NCBI RefSeq assembly: GCF_000817815.1
Contig: NZ_JPRD01000011.1
Coordinates: forward strand, 1-64,000
Length of the DNA: 64,000 nucleotides
Reading direction: 5' to 3'
Source: Vibrio owensii CAIM 1854 = LMG 25443
Lineage (GTDB): Bacteria > Pseudomonadota > Gammaproteobacteria > Enterobacterales > Vibrionaceae
The stretch's first letter is position 1, and each line of letters begins with the position of its first letter. Position numbers and translations under genes: made by a program. Shown one piece after another: positions 9,705-17,639 of this stretch. Under the pieces are notes generated by a model. The model ran no database searches. It saw nothing but the letters and a program-made list of their open reading frames with translations, and was not told where the DNA came from.

Positions 9705-10427
9705 ATGTTCACGGGTATAATTCAGTCTGTCGCGCTTATTTCATCCATAAGTGATCACAAGGGTATCAGAACTTTTAACATTGAGTTTGAACCTGGCTTC
9801 TGCGATGACTTAGAAATTGGAGCTAGTGTTGCGGTTGATGGTGTTTGCTTGACTGTTACCGAGATCGTAACCCCGACACAAGTCAAGTTTGACGTAATGT
9901 TGAAAAGCCTTGAGATAACCACTCTAAGTGAATACAAGCATAACCAAAGAATCAATGTAGAACGTGCCGCGAAAGATGGTGTAGAAATCGGTGGTCATCC
10001 ACTATCTGGGCATGTTGATTTCAAAACGTCAGTTCTAGACGTACAACAAATCGATGATAACTACCGTGTGCGTATATCAGCTCCACGCGAATGGGTAAAA
10101 TACATTTTCCCGAAAGGCTACATTGCTTTGAATGGGGCAAGTCTTACTGTGTCGGACGTTGACAAAAAAGAAGGCTGGTTTGATGTTTGGCTGATTCCAG
10201 AGACTCGCAGAATGACTACTTTCGAAGAGAAGCAAAGCGGTTCAAACATCAACGTCGAGATTGAACGTGGAACTCAGGTGATCGTTGATACTGTGCGAGA
10301 TGCTATTAACGAAAAAATGGGAGCTTTAATGCCACTGTTTGAGAAGTTTTTAGCCTCAAATAACGTGGATGTTGATTCTATCGGTCAAGCCGCGAAAAAG
10401 GCCCTAAATGAGTCTGATAGCAAATAG
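9705..10427 (+). CDS. ribE: Riboflavin synthase alpha chain, element-borne replacement copy
   Basis: A complete 240-residue riboflavin synthase (two 6,7-dimethyl-8-ribityllumazine to riboflavin plus a pyrimidine product). Both lumazine-binding barrels are present: residues 1-97 with MFTGIIQ and VDGVCLTV, and about 98-195 with GGHPLSGHVD, YIALNGASLTV and WLIPETRRMTTF. The insertion-point region is intact (INVERAAKDGVEIGGH). It is clearly divergent from the resident gene and has an unusual charged C-terminal tail of about 30 residues. An AGGAG ribosome binding site precedes the ATG. No FMN riboswitch is visible upstream, so it appears constitutive or controlled by the adjacent regulator. Its likely job is to compensate for the gene destroyed by insertion. 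Confidence 0.95.
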   Translation: MFTGIIQSVALISSISDHKGIRTFNIEFEPGFCDDLEIGASVAVDGVCLTVTEIVTPTQVKFDVMLKSLEITTLSEYKHNQRINVERAAKDGVEIGGHPLSGHVDFKTSVLDVQQIDDNYRVRISAPREWVKYIFPKGYIALNGASLTVSDVDKKEGWFDVWLIPETRRMTTFEEKQSGSNINVEIERGTQVIVDTVRDAINEKMGALMPLFEKFLASNNVDVDSIGQAAKKALNESDSK

Positions 10428-10712
10428 TAACATAAAATATGTTCATATATTGAATTATATATGATTTGGTATTTATTCTGATGCGGCTGAGCATGTCCGA
10501 TAGAACGAGTAATAACTCTTTGCCAGTCGCTATTGGACAAAAAAGCTATAGCTCCTGATAAACTTATTATAAATCTGGTGATTCTAAGGTAGATAATGGT
10601 AAAAGTTAACGACCTAGGTAATTTAATTATTATTTTTAATACATATAGAAATAAGAACTGTAAATTTGACTCTTACCTTTCTCTAATCAAAAAAGTCAAA
10701 TAGATAATATTA
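10428..10712. other. AT-rich convergent spacer inside the element
   Basis: 285 bp between the convergent ends of the replacement riboflavin synthase and the HNH gene. It is strongly AT-rich. No ORF, convincing terminator hairpin, reverse-transcriptase gene or obvious structured RNA was recognised. Confidence 0.5.
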
Positions 10713-11495
10713 TTAAATTTTATCAGAGTAGAACTTAAACTTACTGTCAGAAAGTTTATCTTTATTGCTATGTCGGAAGCTAGAATCTCCATGCTGATCA
10801 AAACAACCGCTTTCTCTTGTTCCTGAGATTGAATCAATAAATGAGTTTTTCATTTCGGGACAGTCTTTAAAAACTGTCATCCAAACACTAAAATAACCGT
10901 GACCTAACATTGAAGAAACGATTAATTCTTTTATTCCAGCATTACCTTTATTTTTAGTATAAATTTCTAAGTGGTTTTCAGCGATACCCCATACCTCTGC
11001 TCTTTGACTTATTCTATCTTGTGCTATTATCTTACCTTCAGAGTCATACGTATTCCTTACAGTTTTATCCAATCCAGTTAACCAGAGAGTATTTTTAGCT
11101 ACGCCTTGAATAGCAAGATGATTACTTGAATTAACAGTTATAGAACCATCAGATGAGTACTTAAAAGCGTTAAATGTATTATCTCGATCAGGAAAAAAGA
11201 AGTAATCAAAAAACACTCCTCTACTGCCTTTTGAAGAGTTACAGTTCACACAAGCTAGAAGAAAGTTAGACCATCTACCCTGAAGTTCTGGTTTTGCATA
11301 ACTTCCTTTCTTAGGCTGTATATGTTCCACTGCTAAGTTAGTAGGTATCGATCTCTCGCAATAACTACAATACGATGTCACATGCTTGCTAGCAAATTCA
11401 CCTCTGCTTATCCTAGAGATTAATTCTGTTTTCGCATCTTCATAATGTTTGAGATCACTATCAAATGGAGAACTATTTCTTCTAAATGGCCTCAT
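10713..11495 (-). CDS. ptuB: HNH endonuclease, PtuB-like (Septu defence)
   Basis: A 260-residue protein with an HNH fold near residues 40-92. It has zinc cysteines in YCSYC (43, 46), the catalytic EH dyad in AVEHIQPKK (57-58), Asn77, and the second CVNC pair (82, 85) followed by NSSKG. This matches PtuB-type nucleases encoded directly after PtuA ATPases in Septu systems. The start overlaps the ATPase stop (TAATG) with GGAGAG five bases upstream, so the two are translated together. Expected role: DNA cleavage during phage infection in complex with the ATPase. No reverse transcriptase is nearby, so this is not a retron version. Confidence 0.85.
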   Translation of the reverse strand: MRPFRRNSSPFDSDLKHYEDAKTELISRISRGEFASKHVTSYCSYCERSIPTNLAVEHIQPKKGSYAKPELQGRWSNFLLACVNCNSSKGSRGVFFDYFFFPDRDNTFNAFKYSSDGSITVNSSNHLAIQGVAKNTLWLTGLDKTVRNTYDSEGKIIAQDRISQRAEVWGIAENHLEIYTKNKGNAGIKELIVSSMLGHGYFSVWMTVFKDCPEMKNSFIDSISGTRESGCFDQHGDSSFRHSNKDKLSDSKFKFYSDKI

Positions 11496-12850
11496 TATTT
11501 CTCTCCAAACTTTGATAGCATTTGTAATTCTAGAAATGCTTGATAAGCAGGGTTGTCTGCATATGGTGCTACAGCAGAGGCTAAGCGCTTCTTAAATTCT
11601 TCCTGTTTTTCTCTATCTGTACAATCCAGTTCTTCCAATTCTTCCATAAAGGATTTAGCAATTTCTTTCATTTCTTCATATTTGATCGATACATCAGGTC
11701 TTTCTACCCCCATATTTTTTGAAATCTCTTCTACACTTTTATTTGCATAGTTTAATAGTGGCTCTCCCGTCATCATGATTATCTCTTCACTAGAACGGAT
11801 AGACTGTATAATAAATGGAGAATGAGTTGTACATACAAATTGAATATTAGGAAAAGTGTTACGCAAGCTTTCAACGATTTTTCTTTGCCATTTAGGGTGT
11901 AAGTGTAAATCGATCTCATCTATTAATACGACGCCTTCTACCATTTTTATGGCTTCACCATCTAGATGAGGGTTTAGAATCGCAGCTCTTCGCGCTATAT
12001 CACAAAAAAGGCTTAATATTGTTCTTTGACCATCACTTAAATGCTCAAATGGTATAGTCAAGTTTTCTTTAAACTCAACCATTACCCTAGATTCTTCAAG
12101 ATCAAAGCGAAACCCAATACAATCTTCTAACGCAGACATTGCCGCTATTTCGATCGCTTTCTTAACAGGATTCACATTTTTCTTTTGTAATTCACTCAGC
12201 TCTAGTTTTAGCAACCATTCTTCAATAGCATTGCTATCAGTCCCAGTGTGAAAACAATCCAAATAAGGATCAAAGCGAGAATGCTGTTTTCGTGCCGCAC
12301 TTTCAATGTTAGCTTGATTTTTGGATATCCATAATCGATCACACTCATAAAATGCAATCAATGGCAAATCAAACTGTTCGCCAGATTCAATATATTTTAA
12401 GACGTCATGTCCAAGGTTAGATAAAATTAAATTATATTCAGTTGGGTAGTATTCACCAGACCATGTATTTAAATATCTAATATTACCCGATAGATATGTT
12501 TTAGTATCGCCTTCCTGTCGAAAGCGTTTCCATTGGACATATCCTCTTTTAGATTCTAGATTTCTATCAACGATTGGAAACTCACCATACACCTCAATGC
12601 TAGTTTCCTTAGATAGATCGAATCTTCCTTGGCGTTGAATCTCTCGAATTTCTGAGCGCTCAATTGGTCTTAAGTTTGATTCACTTTTAATATACGCATG
12701 AGCCCAACCGGCTAAAGACACGGCGAGAGCTTTTAAGAGAGAGCTTTTCCCACTACCATTGACTCCCACAATTAAATTGAATTGTGGGTTCAAAGTAAAA
12801 GTTTCATCAGAGAACAACTTAAAATTATGGATAGTAATTTTTTCTATCAT
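11495..12850 (-). CDS. ptuA: AAA/ABC-type ATPase, PtuA-like (Septu defence)
   Basis: A 451-residue SMC/OLD-like ATPase. Walker A is GVNGSGKSS near residues 29-37, the ABC signature is LSDGQR, Walker B is VVLIDEIDLHLHP, and the switch histidine is in TTHSPF. There is no Toprim nuclease domain, which separates it from full-length OLD proteins and fits PtuA. First gene of a two-gene unit with the HNH protein; its promoter must lie within 12851-13097, just inside the right junction. In Septu, PtuA oligomers sequester or activate PtuB. Assignment rests on domain architecture and gene order. Confidence 0.85.
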   Translation of the reverse strand: MIEKITIHNFKLFSDETFTLNPQFNLIVGVNGSGKSSLLKALAVSLAGWAHAYIKSESNLRPIERSEIREIQRQGRFDLSKETSIEVYGEFPIVDRNLESKRGYVQWKRFRQEGDTKTYLSGNIRYLNTWSGEYYPTEYNLILSNLGHDVLKYIESGEQFDLPLIAFYECDRLWISKNQANIESAARKQHSRFDPYLDCFHTGTDSNAIEEWLLKLELSELQKKNVNPVKKAIEIAAMSALEDCIGFRFDLEESRVMVEFKENLTIPFEHLSDGQRTILSLFCDIARRAAILNPHLDGEAIKMVEGVVLIDEIDLHLHPKWQRKIVESLRNTFPNIQFVCTTHSPFIIQSIRSSEEIIMMTGEPLLNYANKSVEEISKNMGVERPDVSIKYEEMKEIAKSFMEELEELDCTDREKQEEFKKRLASAVAPYADNPAYQAFLELQMLSKFGEK

Positions 12851-12882
12851 TTGGAATTCTAGCGTTAAAGTACCTATAAAAA

Positions 12883-12888
12883 ATTATA
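12883..12888 (-). promoter_or_regulatory. Possible -10 element for the ptuAB-like operon
   Basis: A perfect TATAAT on the minus strand lies about 33 bp upstream of the ATPase start. No convincing -35 is seen at standard spacing, so the assignment is tentative. Confidence 0.35.
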
Positions 12889-13067
12889 CTAAAAATTATG
12901 TAGTTAGTCCTAGTATACTTGGATGTTTGGAGGTAAAAAGTGCTAACCAGCTTATTCTCAACGTCATTTTCCAATCCACTGCCAGTTTTGGCTGTCATCA
13001 ATGTGTCAGGTTGAGGCTTTCGTTGATAAGTAACAGTTATCTATTTCTCACACACCCACAACTTTTT

Positions 13068-13104
13068 TAATCACATTATAATGATTTAAACCTGGAAAAT
13101 GTTG
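13068..13104. other. attR: right junction with core repeat and related arm
   Basis: The AATGTTG core at 13098-13104 is preceded seven bases inside by an imperfect inverted repeat (TTTAATCA...TGATTTAAA, about 13068-13090). It resembles the left-end arm TTTAATCATG. The two ends together would form the circular attP. Confidence 0.6.
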
Positions 13105-13349
13105 ACGCTGTCGCCTTCCGCCAATTCGCCTAGGTTGGTCAACGCAAGTGTCGCTTGCATTAGGTCAAAGCTGATTTGCGATCCTTCGATTTTCGTTACG
13201 GTGAGGCAACAACCGTTGTGCGCAACAGACGCGCCAATTTCAAGACCTTCATTTAATGCGCCTTCCAGTTCAACAACGTGAGTTTGAAAGCGATCTTTCT
13301 TGTCGATATGAACGACTTTAGCCGTACCCTGAACGATTCCTGTAAACAT
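13086..13349 (-). pseudogene. ribE: Riboflavin synthase, N-terminal fragment (split by element)
   Basis: Codons 1-84 of the resident riboflavin synthase (MFTGIVQG, VAHNGCCLTV), ending at N-I, then three element-encoded residues (F-Q-V) and a stop. It contains most of the first lumazine-binding barrel, which in other bacteria can fold and bind riboflavin alone, but it lacks the second barrel. Start, upstream region and divergent norM neighbour match the usual chromosomal ribE-norM arrangement, so this is the resident gene and the element copy is the newcomer. Confidence 0.93.
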
Positions 13350-13630
13350 TCTTTTTACCTATTTGTTAGAAGCGACTGATAGCCAAGCTAAACGTCCGCC
13401 GAGTGTTTTTACAATCGTCTATCAATTAACCAAAAATCCACATCTTGTGGGTATGGTATCTGAGCATACAATTGTTTATCATCTGCGCGGAGTTCCACCG
13501 AGGCATTTTTTCACCTTATAGTGACTAAAATCAACCATCAGATCAGTTCATCACATCTTTTGTCCTCGAGCACTCTCTTTCGATTCAAATTATTTCTTTT
13601 ACAATATATTGTTCCGCTCTGGAGTATTTC

Positions 13631-15001
13631 GTGCATCGCTATAAAGAAGAAGCATCGAGTCTTATTAAATTAGCTACCCCTGTGTTGATCGCTTCTGTCG
13701 CGCAAACGGGGATGGGCTTTGTCGATACCGTAATGGCAGGTGGCGTCAGCGCGACCGACATGGCTGCGGTATCTGTGGCTGCAAGTATCTGGCTTCCATC
13801 AATTCTATTTGGTGTGGGTTTATTGATGGCGCTTGTACCAGTGGTTGCTCAGCTCAACGGTTCAGGTCGCCGCGTTAAAATCCCATTCGAGATCCAACAA
13901 GGCATTGTGCTTGCCCTACTGATCAGCATTCCAATCATCGGAGTGTTATTCCAAACCCAATTCATTCTTGGGTTAATGGATGTCGAAGCAGCAATGACAG
14001 AGAAGACCATTGGCTATATCCATGCGGTTATTTTTGCTGTACCAGCGTTCTTGCTATTCCAAACTTTACGCAGCTTTACTGATGGTATGTCACTAACGAA
14101 GCCTGCGATGTTCATCGGCTTTATCGGTTTGATGCTGAACATCCCACTTAACTGGATTTTCGTTTACGGTAAATTCGGCGCACCGGCACTAGGCGGTGTG
14201 GGCTGTGGTGTTGCAACCGCGATCGTCTACTGGGTGATGTTTGGCTTGCTGCTACTTTACGTAACCACTTCTGCACGACTAAAAAGCATCAACCTGTTTG
14301 GCGAGTTCCACAAGCCTCAACTAAAGGCTCAAATTCGTCTATTCAAACTGGGCTTCCCTGTCGCTGCGGCGTTGTTCTTTGAAGTAACGTTGTTTGCCGT
14401 GGTTGCGCTTTTGGTCTCTCCACTCGGTTCGATCATTGTTGCCGCGCACCAAGTTGCAATTAACTTCTCTTCACTTGTTTTCATGCTACCAATGAGTGTG
14501 GGTGCGGCAGTGAGTATCCGCGTTGGTCACCGTTTGGGTGAAGAAAACGTAGATGGTGCACGTGTTGCTTCTCGCGTAGGTGTGATGGTCGGTCTTGCTC
14601 TTGCTATGATGACGGCAATTCTAACTGTTGTGTTCCGTGAGCAAATTGCCCTGCTTTACACCAATAACCCTGAGGTTATCGAACTGGCGATGGTGCTATT
14701 GCTGTTTGCAGCGATTTACCAATGTACCGATGCGGTGCAAGTTATTGCGGCAGGTGCGCTGCGCGGTTACAAAGACATGCGCGCAATCTTCAACCGTACC
14801 TTTATCGCCTACTGGTTGCTTGGTTTGCCAATCGGCTACGTGTTAGGTCGTACAGACTGGATTGTTGAGCCTATGGGCGCACAAGGCTTCTGGCTCGGCT
14901 TTATCATTGGTCTATCGTCGGCTGCATTCCTACTAGGTATTCGCTTGCGTTGGATGCACCGCCAAGACCCTGAAGTGCAATTGAATTTCTCTCAGCAGTA
15001 A
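13631..15001 (+). CDS. norM: MATE-family Na+-coupled multidrug efflux pump NorM
   Basis: A 456-residue polytopic inner-membrane protein with about twelve hydrophobic segments and the typical MATE start (ASSLIKLATPVLIASVAQTGMGFVDTVMAG). It exports cationic drugs, dyes and fluoroquinolones by cation antiport. The GTG start has TGGAG upstream. It is divergent from ribE, as in Vibrio and E. coli (mdtK/ribC), and is followed by a strong terminator. Length matches Vibrio NorM exactly as I know it. Confidence 0.95.
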   Translation: MHRYKEEASSLIKLATPVLIASVAQTGMGFVDTVMAGGVSATDMAAVSVAASIWLPSILFGVGLLMALVPVVAQLNGSGRRVKIPFEIQQGIVLALLISIPIIGVLFQTQFILGLMDVEAAMTEKTIGYIHAVIFAVPAFLLFQTLRSFTDGMSLTKPAMFIGFIGLMLNIPLNWIFVYGKFGAPALGGVGCGVATAIVYWVMFGLLLLYVTTSARLKSINLFGEFHKPQLKAQIRLFKLGFPVAAALFFEVTLFAVVALLVSPLGSIIVAAHQVAINFSSLVFMLPMSVGAAVSIRVGHRLGEENVDGARVASRVGVMVGLALAMMTAILTVVFREQIALLYTNNPEVIELAMVLLLFAAIYQCTDAVQVIAAGALRGYKDMRAIFNRTFIAYWLLGLPIGYVLGRTDWIVEPMGAQGFWLGFIIGLSSAAFLLGIRLRWMHRQDPEVQLNFSQQ

Positions 15002-15025
15002 TTCAAACTTCGACTATCAAATTTT

Positions 15026-15050
15026 AAAGCCAGCGAACGCTGGCTTTTTT
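15026..15050 (+). terminator. Intrinsic terminator after norM
   Basis: Stem AAAGCCAGC / GCTGGCTTT with a four-base loop, followed by TTT. Confidence 0.88.
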
Positions 15051-15106
15051 GATCTCTCCCGCGCGTCACAAAGTATACTTATCTAAGTGATTAAAAAGGA
15101 AATGCT

Positions 15107-16123
15107 GTGAGAAGTTCACTTGTTGCTACGGCGCTTTTATTATCGACAAGCTTACTCACTGGGTGTAACGAATGGTTTAACCCAGAGAAAGCGGTATTCG
15201 AAAAATACAATCAACGCTTGGCCAACGTATTAGACACATCAGAATCTGAGCTAGAAGCTTCTCCTGCTGTCACTGTTCCTGAGAAAAGAGAACTCTTTCA
15301 AGAACTCCCTCGCCTATCACTTGGCTTACTAGAGAGCTATCAATTACGTCAATGTGGCCTGTTCAACTTGCTCGCAGAAAAGAACTCGCAACTGGGTAAA
15401 GTCCAAGACGCCTTTTATGATTTCGACTATCAAACCAATCTGCTCAGAACGCTCAACGGTTGTTTGAATGATTACCCATTGAGTAACGAAGAAAGCACAA
15501 AACTTAACGGTTTGTACGATCAGAAATGGCATCACCTCACCGTACATCTCGACAATATGTTGCTGACTAGCGATGCCATGCGCAAGCAATTAACCGGCTC
15601 TCAATGGTTGCCGATGGAAAGCAAAGACCAAGTCGCCCACGTTCGAGACGCTTTCCTTGCTTTAGATGAAATATACCAAACGCCTTATCGCACTCTTTCT
15701 CGCTTACCCGACGTAACCATAGTGAACTATCAAGAAGAGATTGAAAAAACACGTCTTGTTGGACGACTGTATTACACCTTGATTGATGCGACCCATTGGC
15801 TAGAACAAACCACACAAATGCTCGAAGCAAACCAAGACAAAATTATTTGTGGTGCTAACCGAGACACCACGCAGTTTCGCTATTTGAGAAACGTATTTCA
15901 GTCGATTTATGTTGGTGAGGTTCAACCTTACATGGCGTTTGTCGACAGTACTTATCAGCAGCTCGATGGTGGGATTAACTTAGTCGAACAAAGAATGGCC
16001 GCACATGGTGCAAACTACGGTATTGAAAAAGCACATGACCAATTTCGACAAAAGACATTGGAACATGTGCAATTCTGGAAAGACTTATTTAAACGCTGCG
16101 GTGTGAGTGTTGGCAATCAGTAA
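15107..16123 (+). CDS. DUF3080-type lipoprotein
   Basis: A 338-residue lipoprotein with a GTG start preceded by AAGGA. The signal peptide ends in a lipobox (LLTGC, Cys 20). The mature part is helical, with conserved cysteines and the segments LGLLESYQLRQCGLFNLLAEKNS and FWKDLFKRCGV. It resembles the DUF3080 family of gammaproteobacterial lipoproteins, whose function is unknown. It faces the DNA ligase gene convergently with a seven-base gap. Confidence 0.75.
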   Translation: MRSSLVATALLLSTSLLTGCNEWFNPEKAVFEKYNQRLANVLDTSESELEASPAVTVPEKRELFQELPRLSLGLLESYQLRQCGLFNLLAEKNSQLGKVQDAFYDFDYQTNLLRTLNGCLNDYPLSNEESTKLNGLYDQKWHHLTVHLDNMLLTSDAMRKQLTGSQWLPMESKDQVAHVRDAFLALDEIYQTPYRTLSRLPDVTIVNYQEEIEKTRLVGRLYYTLIDATHWLEQTTQMLEANQDKIICGANRDTTQFRYLRNVFQSIYVGEVQPYMAFVDSTYQQLDGGINLVEQRMAAHGANYGIEKAHDQFRQKTLEHVQFWKDLFKRCGVSVGNQ

Positions 16124-16130
16124 CTTCGAT

Positions 16131-16973
16131 TTATTGAGGAACTCGCTCTCTCAAAAATCGGGCAAATCGTGGTTTTCCATTATGGGTATAGCCGTTAAAG
16201 CGAAACGTGATTGTTGAGCCAATTCGTGGCGGCGACTTTCTTACATCATCGGTAAAGCCACTGCCAATGTAAAATTCTGTCCCATTGCTCAAACGCACCA
16301 GCAGCGCTCCCATCATTCCCAGTAAACGTCCCGTCCCTGGTTTGTAACCGACCACTAAGGCTTCTGCATCTTCAAAACGTTTGAGCTTGAGTAAATCACT
16401 GCCTCTTCCTGCCTGATAACGGCTTGATACCTTTCTCAACATGACACCCTCACCGTCAGATTGCGAAATTTGGTCGAGTTGTTCGAACAAATGTTTCTCA
16501 TCTTGAATTGCACGATGCTCAACGTACTTAATATGAGGCGCGTCAATCGCAAACACCAAGTCCTGAATGTTGTAGTAACGTTTTCTATAATCACCAGCCG
16601 AATAAGGCATATCAAACAGCATGAAATCGATTCTTTGCCATGCACTGTCTACCGGCGTTCTGTCTAAAACCGTCTGTTGAACAAGATGGAAGTTACCTCG
16701 CCCTGCCCACAATTCGCCATCTAAAGGATAATCAGGTAACACTCGGATAAACCAATCTGGCGCGTAAATGCGATTACCATTTCGCGTCACTAGATGTTGT
16801 CCCGTCCAGTACGCCCGAATGCCGTCAAGCTTTTCGCTATACCAGTATTGGGATACATCTATTCCGTCTTGATAGGAATCGGCAAGTGAAACAGGTGGTA
16901 GTAAGTTGGGATCAGCTTGAGGCTGGGCGGAAGCTATTACAGCGAGGGCAATCAATGTCATTCTTAATGGCAT
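16131..16973 (-). CDS. Periplasmic-type ATP-dependent DNA ligase (Lig E-like)
   Basis: A 280-residue minimal ATP-dependent DNA ligase with an N-terminal signal-like stretch (MTLIALAVIASAQPQA). The adenylation motif is EKLDGIRAYW with the nucleotidyl Lys, followed by a conserved RNGNRI. Further motifs are DGELW, SDGEGVMLRK and LLKLKRFEDAEALVVGY. The C-terminal part is a compact OB fold ending in an ITFRFNGYTHNGKPRFARF element. Such ligases seal nicks in double-stranded DNA. Because of the leader they are proposed to act in the periplasm, perhaps on DNA during natural uptake. Confidence 0.9.
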   Translation of the reverse strand: MPLRMTLIALAVIASAQPQADPNLLPPVSLADSYQDGIDVSQYWYSEKLDGIRAYWTGQHLVTRNGNRIYAPDWFIRVLPDYPLDGELWAGRGNFHLVQQTVLDRTPVDSAWQRIDFMLFDMPYSAGDYRKRYYNIQDLVFAIDAPHIKYVEHRAIQDEKHLFEQLDQISQSDGEGVMLRKVSSRYQAGRGSDLLKLKRFEDAEALVVGYKPGTGRLLGMMGALLVRLSNGTEFYIGSGFTDDVRKSPPRIGSTITFRFNGYTHNGKPRFARFLRERVPQ

Positions 16974-17290
16974 GCGGGAACCTTGTACGAAAAAGCACCT
17001 CTATTGAACCGTACCTCTCTTTAAACGCCTAACCCACATTTTACGTTCTACGACTCAACGCAACACTCATAAGCAAATGAGTGCAACTAAATACATAAAG
17101 ATCAGATCGAATTAGCATTTATAACCCCCTAAAACGATTCACTTTTTTGATTCTCATATTGAGAAAAACCAGATTCTCAATATGAAACATCGTTCTACAC
17201 TTATTTAATATCCTGTAATTAAAGGATTTTTTATTTGGCACGTTCCCTGCTCTATCCAAATCAGGAAATCGAATAAATGGAGAAAGCATC
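16974..17290. other. Regulatory intergenic region between the ligase and the syp locus
   Basis: 317 bp between divergent genes. It contains two SypG-enhancer-like sites and a sigma-54 promoter (annotated separately). An extra 7-bp inverted repeat, CACTCAT / ATGAGTG, lies at 17064-17083 and has unknown meaning. Confidence 0.7.
17153..17250 (+). promoter_or_regulatory. SypG-type enhancers plus sigma-54 promoter for sypA
   Basis: TTCTCATATTGAGAA (17153-17167) and TTCTCAATATGAAAC (17176-17190) both fit the SypG enhancer pattern TTCTCA-N3-TG as I recall it from V. fischeri. A sigma-54 site, TTGGCACGTTCCCTGC (17235-17250), has GG and GC ten bases apart as required. sypA starts 41 bp downstream. 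Confidence 0.85.
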
Positions 17291-17611
17291 ATGGAACTAC
17301 GTAAACTTGAAACTACCCCAAATACGCTAACTATCGAATTTTTTGGAGACCTAGATGCAAAAGGCTGCCGTCAAGCACAACATCAAATTGATGAGGTGAT
17401 TCACAGTGACGATCACAAGGAAGTAGAAATCAACCTGCAACACGTCCAATTTCTTGATTCTTCGGGGATTGGTGCCATTGTTTATCTATATAAGCGCCTA
17501 GTTGAACGTGAGCGTAGCATGATTATTGAAAACGTATCAGGACAGCCATTGGAGATCATGAGCTTGTTACGCATCAATCACGCTATCCCGGTCAATTCAA
17601 AAGGTCATTAA
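17291..17611 (+). CDS. sypA: STAS-domain protein SypA
   Basis: A 106-residue anti-sigma-factor-antagonist-like STAS protein with the conserved phospho-acceptor serine region FLDSSGIG (Ser57/58). In V. fischeri SypA is required for biofilm formation and is switched off by phosphorylation by SypE. No sypE is present in this locus, so the controlling kinase or phosphatase must be elsewhere or absent. First gene of the cluster, directly downstream of a sigma-54 promoter with SypG-like enhancers. Confidence 0.92.
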   Translation: MELRKLETTPNTLTIEFFGDLDAKGCRQAQHQIDEVIHSDDHKEVEINLQHVQFLDSSGIGAIVYLYKRLVERERSMIIENVSGQPLEIMSLLRINHAIPVNSKGH

Positions 17612-17639
17612 AAAAATACCGGTTAATACGGAGGTTGGC

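Larger units (their letters stand above)
7189..13104 (+). mobile_element. Serine-recombinase island in ribE carrying a replacement riboflavin synthase and a Septu-like module
   Basis: About 5.9 kb lies between two copies of AATGTTG (7189-7195 and 13098-13104) and interrupts the resident riboflavin synthase at codon 84. Contents in order: large serine recombinase (+), XRE regulator (+), full-length divergent riboflavin synthase (+), HNH nuclease (-) and AAA/ABC-type ATPase (-). Deleting the segment plus one repeat copy restores GTC-AAC-ATT-GAA in frame, which is direct sequence evidence for a precise insertion. The recombinase lies at one end next to its junction, as usual for integrases. No conjugation, replication or phage structural genes are present, so transfer would need a helper or natural transformation. 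The cargo is visibly more AT-rich than the flanks. Confidence 0.93.

Noticed and set aside
10428..10712. Possible retron RNA next to the PtuA/PtuB-like genes, as in retron-Septu hybrids
   Set aside because: No reverse transcriptase gene is present in the element, and no convincing msr/msd-like structure is visible in the spacer.
6829..13349. Interpretation as two independent riboflavin synthase paralogues flanking unrelated genes
   Set aside because: The two outer pieces are complementary halves that rejoin exactly through the 7-bp repeat; neither is a complete protein.
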